In this document: in pieces, positions 1 to 13,600 of the stretch
Layout of the letters: each line of letters starts with the position of its first letter
How positions within the stretch are numbered: the first letter of the stretch is position 1
Origin: Adiantum capillus-veneris
Lineage: Eukaryota > Streptophyta > Polypodiopsida > Polypodiales > Pteridaceae
DNA: 64,000 nt
Direction of reading: 5' to 3'
Assembly (NCBI GenBank): GCA_014529385.2
Contig: CM043955.1
Span: 140,763,640-140,827,639 of the forward strand
Translations under genes and position numbers: made by a program
Notes under the pieces: model-generated
Databases searched by the model: none
The model's input: only the letters and a program-made list of their open reading frames with translations
What the model was told of the DNA's origin: nothing

Positions 1-2429
1 AGGTGGACCCTTGTAGCTTATCAAATAGGTCTTCTACCCGTGGAACGGGAAACCTATTCTTGATAGTGATCCTATTTAGTGCTCTATAGTCGACACACAT
101 ACGATATGTGTCGTCTTTCTTTTGCACTAATAGCACAGGTGAGCAAAATGGAGATGAGCTAGGACTAAGCTAGGCCTAACCATGCCTTTCTCAACTAACT
201 CATGCACTTGCCGCATGATCTCCTCTTGTTGAGTTTGAGAAACTCTATAAGGAGGTTTATTAGGCGATGAACTTCTTGGAAGAAGTTCAATTGCATGGTC
301 ATCATTACCTCGTTTAGGAGGTAGCTCACAAGGGATGTCGTCAATAAAAACATCTTGAAACCCCTTGAGAAAATTGGATAACTCTAATTCCTTTTGGTTG
401 GTTTTATTTTCTTTTGCTAAAACATTAGGTTCATTTTGAGAATCTTTAACAAAAATCATGTACACGGAAATAAAGCTCTTTATTGACTTGTTGAAAGCTG
501 GTGTATGTACAATGGGGATAGTGTTACCCATTTCCTTAGCATCTATATACATGTCTTTTTCCTTGAACTTAAAGGAGATTCTCCTTTCAGGAAATTTAAC
601 ATTGGCAGCCAAGAGATCAAACCATGGTGCCCCTAGGATTACATCCTCATGCTTGAGAGGAGAGATAAAGAAGTCCTCTTTGTCCACATAGCTTTGAACA
701 TGAAGCCTCAATTTCCCGATTAAGGGAGTGACTGAAGCTTCTTGCTCCTTGAAAGCACTGTCTGCGGGTAGGACATCTCCCATCTCGTAGGCTTGTATGC
801 CTAGCTTGGTGGCCAACTCTATAGATATAAAATTGTGAGTAGAACCAGCGTCAAAGAGAATAAAAGCATCATGTTCTCTTACCTTTCCCCAAGCATGGCA
901 TAGAGGATATCCTTTGTGGTGAGTTTGGTGAGTCTCCTCCTCTTGGATTTCAACCAAGGAAGCTCTAGGAGTATCTTGGTGGTTGTTCTTTTGGGGACAA
1001 GCGTGGTACACATGCCCTTGCTCGCTGCACTTGAAACACCGGTTATCCTTAAGATAACGTTCAAGCTCTTCAGGAGAGAGTTTTTTCTTACCTTTGTAAA
1101 CTCCCTTCTCTTTAGCTTTGTTGGAGTTTCCCTTAGGAGACTTTTGGACGTTGTCCTTCCCCTTAGGTTCATTGGGACCCTTGTTTTCAGGGGGCTTAGA
1201 ATTCCTCTTAGCCCCTGTTTGGAAATTGATTCGAGAGGCCACCATAGTATGACATATTACCGCCGATATGGTGCGTGGCCTTTGGGAGTTGACATACTTT
1301 GCCATTTCTTCGATTAAGCCCACACAAAATTGCTGCTTTTGCTCTCCAAAATCCAACTTTTTGAAGACAGTGGCTTTGAGTTGTAGGTCCCAAAACTTGT
1401 CTACATATTTGTGGATGGATTCATAGGGAGAGAGCTTCAAGCTTCGCCATTCAGTGAGTAATTTGTCTCTGGCATCGGTGGCTAAAAACTGCTTCATAAT
1501 GGAAGCTCTTAAAGCTTTCCATGTTCGTGGAGCTTCACCGTTGGCCCGTAGGCTAGACCACCATTGTCTGGCAGACTTTTGAAAGTGCATAGCTACATGG
1601 TGTAGCTTAGAGGACTCCGTGAAGCCCTCATCTCCAAACGCCCCATCGAATTGTTGGATAAAGGCCAAGACTTTGTCAGTAGCACCAAAAGTGCCATCGT
1701 AGGTAAGGAAAGAGATGCTCTTCCCTCCCTCTTTGAACTTCTTGAGCTTGGATGACCTCTTCCACGCGGCATAGGATTTCCTATGGCCTCTTCTTTTTTA
1801 TGGTTCAAAGGTTGCACCATCACTTTCTTCAGAAGGTGAAGAATTTGAGGAAGGTGGAGAAGAGGGTGACCTCTTTCTTGCCTTTTTCTTGTCTTGATCT
1901 TCGGCGTCTTCACCATCGCTTTCATAAGAGGAAGAGGGTGAAGAAGATGGAGAAGAGGGTGTCCTCTTTCTCGCCTTTTTCTTCTCTTGCTTTTTATCAT
2001 CCCTATTTGAATTGTGGTGAGAAGAAGAGTGTGATGGTCTTCTCCGCTTTGGTGGTGATGGAGAGCGTTTAGCCCGCTGTCTTTGTGGAGCCATCTTCTC
2101 CGAGGTGGCGGGAGACTCACTTCTTTCTCGTTCCTTTGGTGGAGGCTCTTGAGTTCTCCTTTGGGAAGGAGATACATCATCAAGAAGTAAATTCTTGAGC
2201 CCTTCGTACGGATTCTCTTCTTCTTCCCGAATTGGAGAGAGACCTCTTTTGGTAGTCTCACAAGGAGGCTTCCTAGGTGTTCTCTCGTCATGGTGATGAG
2301 CTTGGAGAATCCCGTGAGCACGGAGCTGCCTTTGCACTTCACTTTGGAGAGATGGATTGCCCATGGCTTGTTGAAGCCTAGAAACAAGATAGTTAACAAG
2401 CATCGGAGCATCATTAGTAGCTTGCTCAT
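1..2429 (-). mobile_element. Chromovirus (Ty3/gypsy) copy 1, gag-protease part
   Basis: This stretch is a near-duplicate of 5777-8250, with an offset of about 5776 bases at the left end. It contains, in minus-strand order, an Ser/Arg/Pro-rich gag N-terminus (2403-1798), the gag core, a zinc knuckle, the aspartic protease and the first residues of reverse transcriptase, then runs off the window edge. At its right end it joins directly to an internal LTR fragment at 2430. Compared with copy 2, the start of gag, the leader, the primer-binding site and about 1.07 kb of LTR (equivalent to about 8230-9739) are missing. It is therefore a deleted element and not an independent insertion. Confidence 0.85.
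127..1668 (-). pseudogene. gag-protease polyprotein fragment, chromovirus copy 1
   Basis: A 513-residue open frame. Residues 1-150 are a retrotransposon gag core (WW pair in 'RQWWSSL', then 'YESIHKYVDKFWDLQ'). A CCHC zinc knuckle (CFKC-x4-H-x4-C) lies near residue 213. The protease signature 'LFDAGSTHNFIS' (D-A-G in place of D-S/T-G) is near residue 272, followed by 'ILGAPWFD'. The frame then enters the conserved stretch before reverse transcriptase ('[31 protein letters not shown]') and stops before any polymerase motif. The upstream Ser/Arg-rich half lies in another frame (2403-1798), so gag is frameshifted. The product would have packaged element RNA and cleaved the polyprotein. It is unlikely to work as it stands. 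Confidence 0.8.
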
Positions 2430-2954
2430 TCTAGCCTAGTTATCATTGGTCCACCTCCAAGGCCATCCAATAGGAATTGGGTACACCTTGTGGGCATCTG
2501 GGCTAGGGAGCTGACATGTGTCCCTCATTCCCTTTGTGTAAAGGGAGCTTGTGTAAGTGTGTGTGTGTGTGTGTGTGTTTCTCTCTCATCCCCTACTTGC
2601 AAGGCTCGCCCCCTCCTTTGTAGGGATTGACAAAGGCTTTTTGTGACACACACTAAGCATCCAATTTCCGTAGTGTTTGGCCTTTGGACACAACCTTTGA
2701 ATTTTGGAACCTTAGCATTTTGGAAGTCTTAATGGGCTGAACCTTAGGGTCTTTAAAGCCATTGTTGCACATTGCTCTTTTGCAGATGGCCTCCCCTTTG
2801 GATCCCTATTTTCCCTCCTTTGGATTTCGATGTTGGCCAGTCTGCCAGCTTAACCAATATTCTAGCTTTTTCTCCCCTGGCACTTTCCCATATTAAATCA
2901 TCAGTTTAACATGAGAAAATCATTTAGGAGAATTAGATATTAGTTATTATGACA
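2430..2954 (-). repeat. Partial LTR shared between chromovirus copies 1 and 2
   Basis: Matches 9740-10258 nearly base for base, including a short GT run and the LTR edge, which reads TGTCATAA on the minus strand. Just beyond it, 2955-2975 reads (minus strand) as a purine-rich polypurine tract 'CAAGAGAGAGGTAA', so this is the 3' LTR of copy 2. Its inner two thirds are deleted and fused to copy 1 gag. Confidence 0.75.
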
Positions 2955-3289
2955 TTACCTCTCTCTTGAAATCATAGTCGTCCTCGACTATGGGGTAGAG
3001 AAGATTAAGCCTATTCATTAGTCCTTTTACTAGTGGGTAGAGGATCCCTATGTTACCCTACGACATCGTTGTAGAATGGATGACTAGTCCATTTGGTGTT
3101 TGAGAGCCTAAGGCTGCCACAAGCATGTCTGCACATTAGTCCTATCAATCTTCAATAGTAGAGTGACAAGCTCTACTTGGTGTTGGGGAGACGTTATCTC
3201 CGCAAACTTGATCTAAGCATGCATACTACTTCATTTTTGTGCACAATAAGAGTCTTATAAGACAAAAACTTTGTTCATTTCAAACATTT

Positions 3290-3992
3290 GTACATTTGCT
3301 TACTCTAGGGAAGCATTGTAAGGCATTGGCAAGGTTTAGGTTATCCTTTAATTGTATGCCTTGCATCCATCTAGCATCTTCAAAAGGATCATACTGAAAC
3401 TCAATAAGATATCGTCGAATAGTCTTATCACCTCTTAATACCTTGTCTTCATGTCAGAGAATGGACTGGGGCTGCATCACCTGCAGCACCTCTTCTTGGT
3501 CCTCGATCTCCGGTGGGTTTTCAATAGTTGGTTCTTGAGGTGGCTCTCCTTTGTAAGGCTTTAGTAGACTCACATGGAAAGCATTGTGTATGAGCCAATG
3601 GTTGGGAAACTTGAGTTGGTAGGCCATCTCATTGATTGGCCGAAGAATCTGGAAGGGACCATAGTACCTTTTTGCTAACTTAGCATAGTACTTTTGGTGT
3701 CCCGTAGGATTCTTGCCCGTTGTGTGCCTTAATCGAGCCTTGGGAAATTCTAATAAGACCCAATAATTTTCTTTAAAGGCTTGGGCTCTTTTGTGCTTGT
3801 TAGCAGCAGCCTTTTGCCTTTGCTGTGAGATAGAGATAGCATCCTTAATCTTTTGGAAATATTCTTGTAGGTCTCGGCTATACTCATCTGCACATCAAAG
3901 ATCTTCCCGTGTACCTTAGGTAGCAAGGGACTTTTTGATCTTCCCTTAATTACCTCAAAAGGTGCTTTTCTTGTGGAAGTAATTGTAGGCAT
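3290..3992 (-). pseudogene. Integrase C-terminus and chromodomain, copy 2
   Basis: The frame 3992-3750 gives the integrase C-terminal domain. Continuing in other frames I read 'YYGPFQIL', 'AYQLKFPNH' and 'FHVSLLKPY', the usual end of a gypsy integrase. Around 3470-3310 comes a chromodomain-like stretch, 'RRYLIEF' followed by 'PFEDARW', which corresponds to the 'EYLVKWKGYP...ATW' core. Chromodomains steer integration by reading histone H3 marks. Stops and frameshifts interrupt it. Confidence 0.65.
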
Positions 3993-4974
3993 ACTCCACT
4001 AAGGGTAAGTACTTCTCCCATTGGGATCTTTTATCTACTTTCGTCACATAAGCTTTTAGTAGATCGAGAATTGTTAGGTTAGCTATTTCACTTTGGCCAT
4101 CCGTTTGCGGGTGATAGGCCGAAGAGAAATTTAGCCTTGTTCCTAAATTCTCAAAGAGACCCTTCCAGAAATTACTGGTCATTCTAGGATCTCTATCCGA
4201 CACTATGGACATTGGCAAGCCATGGTACTTGAAGATTTGTGAAATGAAGAGGGTTGCCATTTGATGGGCTTTGATAGTCTTTTTGACAGGTATAAAATGA
4301 GCTTGTTTTCTGAACCTGTCTACTATCGTCCATATTCCCTTATTCCCATGGATAGACTTAGGCAATCCAAAGATAAAATCCATGGATATGCTCTCCCATG
4401 GTGAATTAGGAATTGGAAATGGTTAAAGAAATCCAAGTTTCTTCCCTCTATCAAAGTTTGTCTTTTGGCATACCACACATTTAGAAACATACTCTTGTAT
4501 GTTTGCTTTCATGGTAGGCCAATAGAAATATGTTTCAATCCCCTTTAGGGTAGACTGAATCCCTCTATGCCCTGCATAAGGAGGAGCATGAGATTCATAC
4601 ATTACTTTCTCACGTAGTGAGCTAGTAACACATAGTCTATTGCCATAGAGAAGATAACCATCTTGTAAAGTAAATTGTTCCTCTTTCTTCCCAAGTGCAA
4701 GGGCTGAAATAACATCTCTAAAATCGAGATCAATAGCATACTCATCTATCATAGAAGATAGAGCATTGTGAGTTGCTATGGAAACCGCATTCACTCTCGG
4801 CCATCTTGAGAATGCATCGGCTACTTGATTATGCTTGCCAACAATGTGAGCAATATGAAAATATAATTGCGAAAGGAAATTTGCCCACCTCATTTGTTTG
4901 TCGAAGAGCTTGGTCTGTGTCATGAAGTACTTAAGACTTTGGTGATCCATTTGCAGAATGAAAGGAGCCCCCAA
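3955..4974 (-). pseudogene. RNase H end, integrase zinc finger and integrase core, copy 2
   Basis: Two minus-strand frames (4974-4423 and 4383-3955) separated by a short break. The first has the RNase H end ('DHQSLKYF', 'GKHNQVADAFSR', where the usual LSR has become FSR) and the integrase H2C2 zinc finger ('HRG...YFYWPTM...CVVCQ'). The second has the core, with aspartates in 'MDFIFGLP' and 'VSDRDPRM' and the glutamate in 'TDGQSEIAN', so the D,D,E triad can be seen. It is followed by the domain end at 3992-3750. Confidence 0.8.
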
Positions 4975-5070
4975 TAAATAGTGCTTCCATGAGTCTAAGG
5001 CATGTAAAACTGCAAGAAATTCCTTTTCATATATGCCTAGAGCTTTTTCAACAGGGTCGAGCCTTCAAAT

Positions 5071-5982
5071 TTAATAGCCTATGGCGTGCCCTTCTTGAAG
5101 CAAAACAGCTCCAAGGCAATCACCACAAGCGTCACATTGGACCTCAAATGGCTTTGAGAGATCCGATAATGTAAGCACAGGTTGAGAGATGAGCTTTTGT
5201 TTAAGATTTTTGAAAGCATTTTTCTTCTTGGCAGACCATGTGTACCTAACGTTTTTCTTTGTTAGGTCATGTAATGGTCCTGCTATTAGTGAGAACTTTC
5301 CTATGAAGCGTATATAGTATGCACACATACCTATAAAGCTTCTTAGTTCATGAAGATTCCTTGGTTTAGGCCATCCTTTTATTACCTCTAACTTTCATGG
5401 ATCCATTTGGATGCCATCTTGAGAGATAATGTGACCTAAATAATAAATCTCTTGTAAGAAAAATTCACTTTTCTTTCGATTAACATAAAGTTTATTCTCT
5501 ATTAGAACTTGAAATATTACATGGAGGTGTCGCTTGTGTTCATCTAATGAATTAGAGTAGATGATGATATCATCAAAGAAAACTCTAGTATAGGTTCGGT
5601 GAGGCCTGAATAGATTATCCATCAAGCGGTTGAATGTGGCTAGTGCATTGGTCAAGCCAAAAGGCATGACAATGTATTCGTAAAGACCAAACGTAGTACG
5701 AAATGCGGTCTTTACAATGTCTTGATCTACTATCCTTATTTGATGATAGCCACTTTTTAGGTCAATCCTACTGAAGTAGGTGGACCCTTGTAGCTTATCA
5801 AATAGGTCTTCTACCCGTGGAACGGGAAACCTATTTTTGATAGTGATCCTATTTAGTGCTCTATAGTCGACACACATACGATATGTGCCATCTTTCTTTT
5901 GCACTAGTAGCACAGGAGAACAAAATGGAGATGAGCTAGGCCTAACCATGTCCTTCTCAACTAACTCATGCACTTGCCTCAT
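5071..5982 (-). pseudogene. Reverse transcriptase and RNase H start, copy 2
   Basis: The frame 5982-5395 holds the gypsy reverse transcriptase fingers and palm: 'CVDYRALN', '[16 protein letters not shown]', 'MPFGLTNA' and the catalytic box 'FFDDIIIYS' with both aspartates. The next frame (5328-5071) continues with the thumb/RNase H start, 'PLHDLTKKN' and 'FEVQCDACGDCLGAVL', including the first RNase H aspartate. The two are separated by a stop and a shift near 5395. Confidence 0.82.
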
Positions 5983-6182
5983 GATCTCCTCTTTTTGAGT
6001 TTGAGAAACTCTATAGGGAGGTTTGTTAGGCGGTGAACTTCCTGGAAGAAGTTCAATTGCATGGTCATCATTACCTCGTTTAGGAGGTAGCCCACAAGGG
6101 ATGTCGTCAATAAAGACATCTTAAAACCCCTTGAGAAAATTGGATAACTCTAATTCCTTTTGATTGTGTATATTTTCTTTTG

Positions 6183-8259
6183 CTAAACATTAGGTTCATT
6201 TTGAGAATCTTTAACAAAAATCATGTACACGGAAATAGAGCTCTTTGTTGACTTGTTGAAAGCTTGTGTATGTACAATGGGTATAGTGTTACCCATTTCC
6301 TTAGCATCTATATACATATCTTTTTCCTTGAACTTAAAGGAGATTCTCCTTTCAGGGAATTTAACATTGGGAACCAATTCTCCTTTTAGGGAATTTAACA
6401 TTGGAAGCCATGCGATTAAACCATGGTGCCCCTAGGATTACATCCTCATGCTTGAGAGGAGAGATAAAGAAGTCCTCTTTGTCCACATAGCTTTGGACAT
6501 GGAGCCTCAATTTCCCGATTAAGGGAGTGACTGAAGCTTCTTGCCCCTTGAAAGCACTGTCTGCGAGTAGGATATCTCCCATCTCGTAGGTTTGTATGCC
6601 TAGCTTGGTGGCCAACTTTATATATATAAAATTATGAGTAGAACTGGGGTCAAAGAGAATAAAAGCATCATGTTCTCTTACCTTTCCCCAAGCATGGCAT
6701 AGAGGAGATCCTTTGTGGTGAGTTTCCTCCTCTTGGATTTGTGACCAAGGTAGCTCTAGGAGGATCATGGTGGTTGTTCTTTTGGGGTCAAGCACGGTAC
6801 GCATGCCCTTGTTCGCCGCACTTGAAACACCGGTTATCCTTGCGTTAACGCTCAAGCTCTTTGGGATATAGTTTATTTTTGCCTTTGTAAACTCCCTTCT
6901 CCTTAGCTTTGTTGGAATTGCCTTTAGGAGACTTTTGGACATTGTCCTTCCCCTTAGGTTCATTGGGACCCTTGTTTTCAGGGGTCTTAGAATTCCTCTT
7001 AGCCCCTGTTTGGAAATTGATTCAAGAGGCCACCATAGCATGACGTATTACCGCCGATATGGTGCGTGGCCTTTGGGAGTTGACATACTCTGCCATTTCT
7101 TCGGTTAAGCCCACACAAAATTGCTGCTTTTGATCTCCAAAATCCAACTTTTTGAAGACAGTGGCTTTGAGTTGTAGGTCCCAAAACTTGTCTACATATT
7201 TGTGGATGGATTCATAGGGAGAGAGCTTCAAGCTTCGCCATTCAGTGAGTAATTTGTCTTTGGCATTGGTGGCCAAAAACTGCTTCATAATGGAAGCTCT
7301 TAAAGCTTTCCATGTTCGTGGAGCTTCACCGTTGGCCCGTAGGCTAGACCACCATTGTCTGGTAGACTTTTGAAAGTGCATAGCTACATGGCGTAGCTTA
7401 GAGGACTCCGTGAAGCCCTCATCTCCAAACGCCCCATCGAATTGTTGGATAAAGGCCAAGACTTTGTCAGTAGCACCAAAAGTGCCATCGTAGGTAAGGA
7501 AAGAGATTCTCTTCCCTCCCTCTTTGAACTTCTTGAGCTTGGATGACCTCTTCCACGCGGAATAGGATTTCCTATGGCCTCTTCTTTTTTATGGTTCAAA
7601 GGTTGCACCATCACTTTCTTCAGAAGATGAAGAATTTGAGGAAGATGGAGAAGAGGGTGAACTCTTTCTCGCCTTTTTCTTGCCTTGATCTTCGTTGTCT
7701 TGACCATCACTTTCATAAGAGGAAGAGGATGAAGAAGATGGAGAAGAGGGTGTCCTCTTTCTTGCCTTTTTTCTCTTGCTTTTTGTCATCCCTCTTTGAA
7801 GTATGGTGTGGAGAAGTATGCGATGGTCTTCTCTGTTTTGGAGGTGATGGAGAGCGTTTAGCCCGCCGTCTTTGACGAGGTGATGGGAGACTCACTTATT
7901 TCTCGTTCCTTTGGTGGAGGCTCTTGAATTCTCCTTTGAAAAGGAGATGCGTCATCAAGGAGCAAATTTTTGAGCCCTTTATAGGGATCCTCTTCTTCTT
8001 CCCGAATCGGAGAGAGACCTCTTTTTGAAGTCTTGCAAGGAGGCTTCCTAGGTGTTCTCTCATCATGGTGGGGAGCTTGGAGAATCCCATGAGCACGAAG
8101 CTTCTGTTGCACTTCACTTTGGAGGGATGGATCGCCCATGGCTTGTTGAAGCATAGAAACAAGATAGCTAACAAGCATCTGGGCATCATTAGTAGCTTGC
8201 TCATTAGCAAAATCAAAGTTATCAACATTAATTTCACTCTCTTTACTATTGTCAGCCAT
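6183..8259 (-). pseudogene. gag-protease region, chromovirus copy 2
   Basis: Gag starts at 8259 ('MADNSKESE...'), giving a hydrophilic N-terminus with an Arg/Ser-rich block (8259-7858, 7789-7589). The gag core follows (7459-7022, 'RQWWSSL'), then a zinc-knuckle remnant in another frame and a protease with 'LFDPSSTHNFIY'. In that protease the catalytic D-S-G has become D-P-S. A local duplication near 6360-6415 repeats the ends of two segments. At least four frame changes separate these parts, so no full polyprotein can be made. Confidence 0.75.
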
Positions 8260-8280
8260 TATATCAACTTTTAGGTGTAA

Positions 8281-8644
8281 ACTTTTTAGGTATACTTTGG
8301 CACTTCAAGCCCTAGTTGCTAGTCCTCTTTACCCCTTTAGAAAAAGCACTCAAGCTACTGTACCTGTGCCTCGAATACCATTAATTGCAAAGAATAGAAG
8401 AGAGGATCGTTCAACACCAAAACAACACCGGATTCTGTCACGCTTCTTATAGCTCAATAGTGGTTCGCCCCATAGGACTCCACTATTAAGACCATAGCTC
8501 TCGACGGTGATGCCCCGTTAACTGCACAAAGGCAGGCGCACTGCAAGGCTGAAAAATACCTATTGTACGTACTCACATGCAATTAATAATACCAACCATT
8601 TATAGCTAGCTTGAGGACCTCCCTTCTTGAACAAGATAAGAGAA
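8281..8644. other. Leader between primer-binding site and gag, no gene seen
   Basis: This is the untranslated leader of the minus-strand chromovirus. I see no coding sequence or RNA gene in it. Confidence 0.5.
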
Positions 8645-8664
8645 ACCTTGTGATTTGATACCAA
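8645..8664 (-). other. Primer-binding site of chromovirus copy 2
   Basis: The minus strand reads TTGGTATCAAATCACAAGG immediately after the LTR end. The TGGTATCA start matches the usual plant retroelement tRNA-Met-type site, while the downstream bases differ from the common TGGTATCAGAGC form. Confidence 0.65.
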
Positions 8665-10258
8665 TGTAACATTTAATGGCCTAGTAACTTGTGTGTAGCG
8701 GAAAATAGCATGAACATTGTGAGCATTTCATTAGAATTATAGATTCCTAATGAGATTAACAAGAGTGCTTGGGTGGAGAAAGCAACTAAAAGCATAACAC
8801 CTAGTTAGATAGCATGAACAATACTTCAAAAGAGATAGAAATTAAGCAATTGACAACAGTTGAGGACCGGATTTGCATGGACCCGGTCCCCCCTCCAAAA
8901 GGATTTGTATTATGGTTTCTCCCATGAAGAGAGACATTTTACAATACAATTCTTTGTGTTCCTTCAATACTAGCTAGTGCAATGAAGATGGAAACTTCAT
9001 GCACTAAGCAAAACACTTATCAAACACAACATCAATTCCCTCACGGTCTCAGACCGAAGACCTCACACACCTTCGAAGATGGTGAGAGCTAGCGGGGTAT
9101 GAGAGTAGATTGAGAGGAAGAAGGAGTATTCTTACGAGAAAGATGTACATCTCCTCACATAATCACTCATATTAGCATAGCTTACCTTAGTAATTAGCAT
9201 GGTACAGGAGATGAGCATGCATTGAAGCTTGGCTCTTGGTTGGATTTGCATCACAAAGCCAAGAGTTGTTGATGTAGGCCTCCCTTCTCCAAGCTTGGAG
9301 TAGGTGGTAAGCTTTCCATTAAAGCTTGAGAAGGAGAGAGAGTCTTCTTACTTCACACATGAGATTGTGTGAGTGAAGTGTGATAATGCCTTGCAAAAAT
9401 CAGCCCCCTCTTTCCCTTGGTCGACCCCTCGTGCTATTTGTTCTTGCTGGCATCTTATTGGACCTCCCCAAGCTTAGCCAATGGTAATTAAGTAGCATAA
9501 GTGATAGCCTTCTGACATGTGTCCCCGTTTCCCCTTTTGTGAGAGCTTTAGGTTATTATTTAATTCAACTAAACTCTCATTGGACCCCTTTGCCTCCTGG
9601 CCAATAGGAATTAGGCAAGCCATTGGGCTGCTGAATGCTCATTGATCCCCTTGGGAGACTGTCCAATAGTCTTCTAGAGATCTTAATTCTTATTGGTTCT
9701 TTTATTAAGTGTTTTTAAATTAATTAAACTAGATTTACTCTAGCCTAATTATCATTAGTCCACCTCCAAGGCCATCCAATAGGAATTGGGTACACCTTGT
9801 GGGCATCTGGGCTAGGGAGCTGACATGTGTCCCTCATTCCCTTTGTGTAAAGGGAGCTTGTGTGTGTGTGTGTGTGTGTGTTTATCTCTCATCCCCTACT
9901 TGCAAGGCTCACCCCCTCCTATGTAGGGATTGACAAAGACTTTTTGTGACACACACTAAGCATCCAATTTCCGTAGTGTTTGGCCTTTGGACACAACCTT
10001 TGAATTTTGGAACCTTAGCATTTTGGAAGTCTTAATGGGCTGAACCTTAGGGTCTTTTAAGCCCATTGTTGCAAATTGATCTTTTGCAGATGGCCCCCCA
10101 TTTGGATCCCTATTTTCCCTCCTTTGGATCCCTACTGTGGCCAGTCTGCTAGCTTAACCAATATTCTAGCTTTTTCTCCCCTGACACTGCCCCGTATTAA
10201 ATGATTAGTTTAACATGAGAAAATCATTTAGGAGAATTAGATATTGTTTATTATGACA
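8665..10258 (-). repeat. 5' LTR of chromovirus copy 2 (1594 bp)
   Basis: The plus strand begins TGTAACA and ends ATGACA, so the minus-strand LTR starts TGTCAT and ends TGTTACA, with canonical TG...CA ends. Its last 0.5 kb equals 2430-2954, and a decayed relative is at 12540-12965. It contains a short GT microsatellite near 9857-9880. Confidence 0.8.
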
Positions 10259-12530
<2,272 letters not shown>

Positions 12531-12539
12531 ACCTCTGAA

Positions 12540-12965
12540 AGATATGCACGTCCATCAAGACCTCAAGGTCAACCCTAGATTTCCTAAGGTCAAAGGAATT
12601 TTTAAACTAACTTTTGGAGGTCTTTAATGAAGCTAACCATAAGGTCTTTTAAGCTCCATCAGATGCACATTGCTCTTTGATAGACTACCTCCTTTTAGAC
12701 CCCTATTGAGATGTAACCATCTCTCCTCTTGGTCCCTTGTTGAGGTAAATCTAGAAGCACTTATTGCACATTGCTCTTTGGTAGACCGTGTCCTTTTGGA
12801 CCCTTATTGAGATGCAACCATTTCTCATTTTGTTCCCCTGTTGAGACAGGTCTAGAAGCACATATCTATATCCTAACTCTTGTTCCCCTTTTATCTTCCC
12901 ATATTAAATGATCGGTTTAATATGAGAAAATCATTTGGTAAAGCTAGATATTATATTTTATGACA
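12540..12965 (-). repeat. Decayed LTR fragment of chromovirus copy 3
   Basis: Similar to 10010-10258 and ends in the same ATGACA edge followed by the same 'ttacctctctcttgaaat' polypurine-tract complement. Inside it a segment of about 110 bp ('gcacattgctctttg...ggtctagaagcac') is present twice in tandem (near 12665 and 12770). Confidence 0.65.
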
Positions 12966-13600
12966 TTACCTCTCTCTTGAAATTCTTTAGTAGACCAGCT
13001 TTCTCCAAGTTACTAAGCAAAATCAAGTACTCAAAACCATAGCTGTGAAGCAACTCCCTCCTATTAACACCACACAAAAGATAGAATTTACAAAACAAGA
13101 AAGAAAAATATGATGAGTAAAACAGACTCTCTCATGCCTTGGCGTCTCACTCCAATTATATGTGCATCCATGTGATACATTTCAGCCAAGGGATGCCCTT
13201 GTTGCTTAGAACCTCTTGCATGATCACAAATGAGTAGCCTTTGACTACGACAAAGACTAAAATTTACTAGAAAAAAATACATCCGGAACACAACGCATCC
13301 ACACACTTTCTTTCGTTAGATCGCAAAATTTTTTCCCTCTAATTCATGAAAGAGCAGGTGTCCCAAACCAAAACAAATGGAGCCTCTCTACATTGGATCA
13401 CATCTTCACCCCTAGCAGAGAGAGGAAGCAAAAACACAAAGCCATCAGTTGTAGCATCATTCTTGCAGTTTGACCCCATAGTTGACATGAAATGATATCT
13501 AAATAATCGAAGCTCTTGGACTTTTTCCATTTATTTGATATCCATTTTTATGACATTGTTTGGTAAGAGGGGACGGGGGAATGTCAATAAATGGAACCAA
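12966..13600. other. Unassigned insertion next to copy 3, no gene seen
   Basis: After the polypurine tract the sequence leaves the chromovirus (near 12990) and returns near 13600 ('gagtcttgactatgagg', compare 2980). The insert has no convincing coding frame and I could not see terminal repeats. Confidence 0.4.

Larger units (their letters stand above)
2430..10258 (-). mobile_element. Chromovirus (Ty3/gypsy) copy 2, LTR to LTR
   Basis: Reading on the minus strand the order is LTR (10258-8665), primer-binding site, gag, protease, reverse transcriptase, RNase H, integrase, chromodomain, polypurine tract and a partial LTR (2954-2430). The coding region is split by several frameshifts and stops but all domains are recognisable. 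The domain order RT-RH-IN places it in Ty3/gypsy, and the chromodomain places it among chromoviruses. It is inactive as written. Confidence 0.85.

Noticed and set aside
2557-2579. GT tract as a Z-DNA regulatory element
   Set aside because: It is part of an LTR (also near 9857) and there is no evidence of function beyond that.
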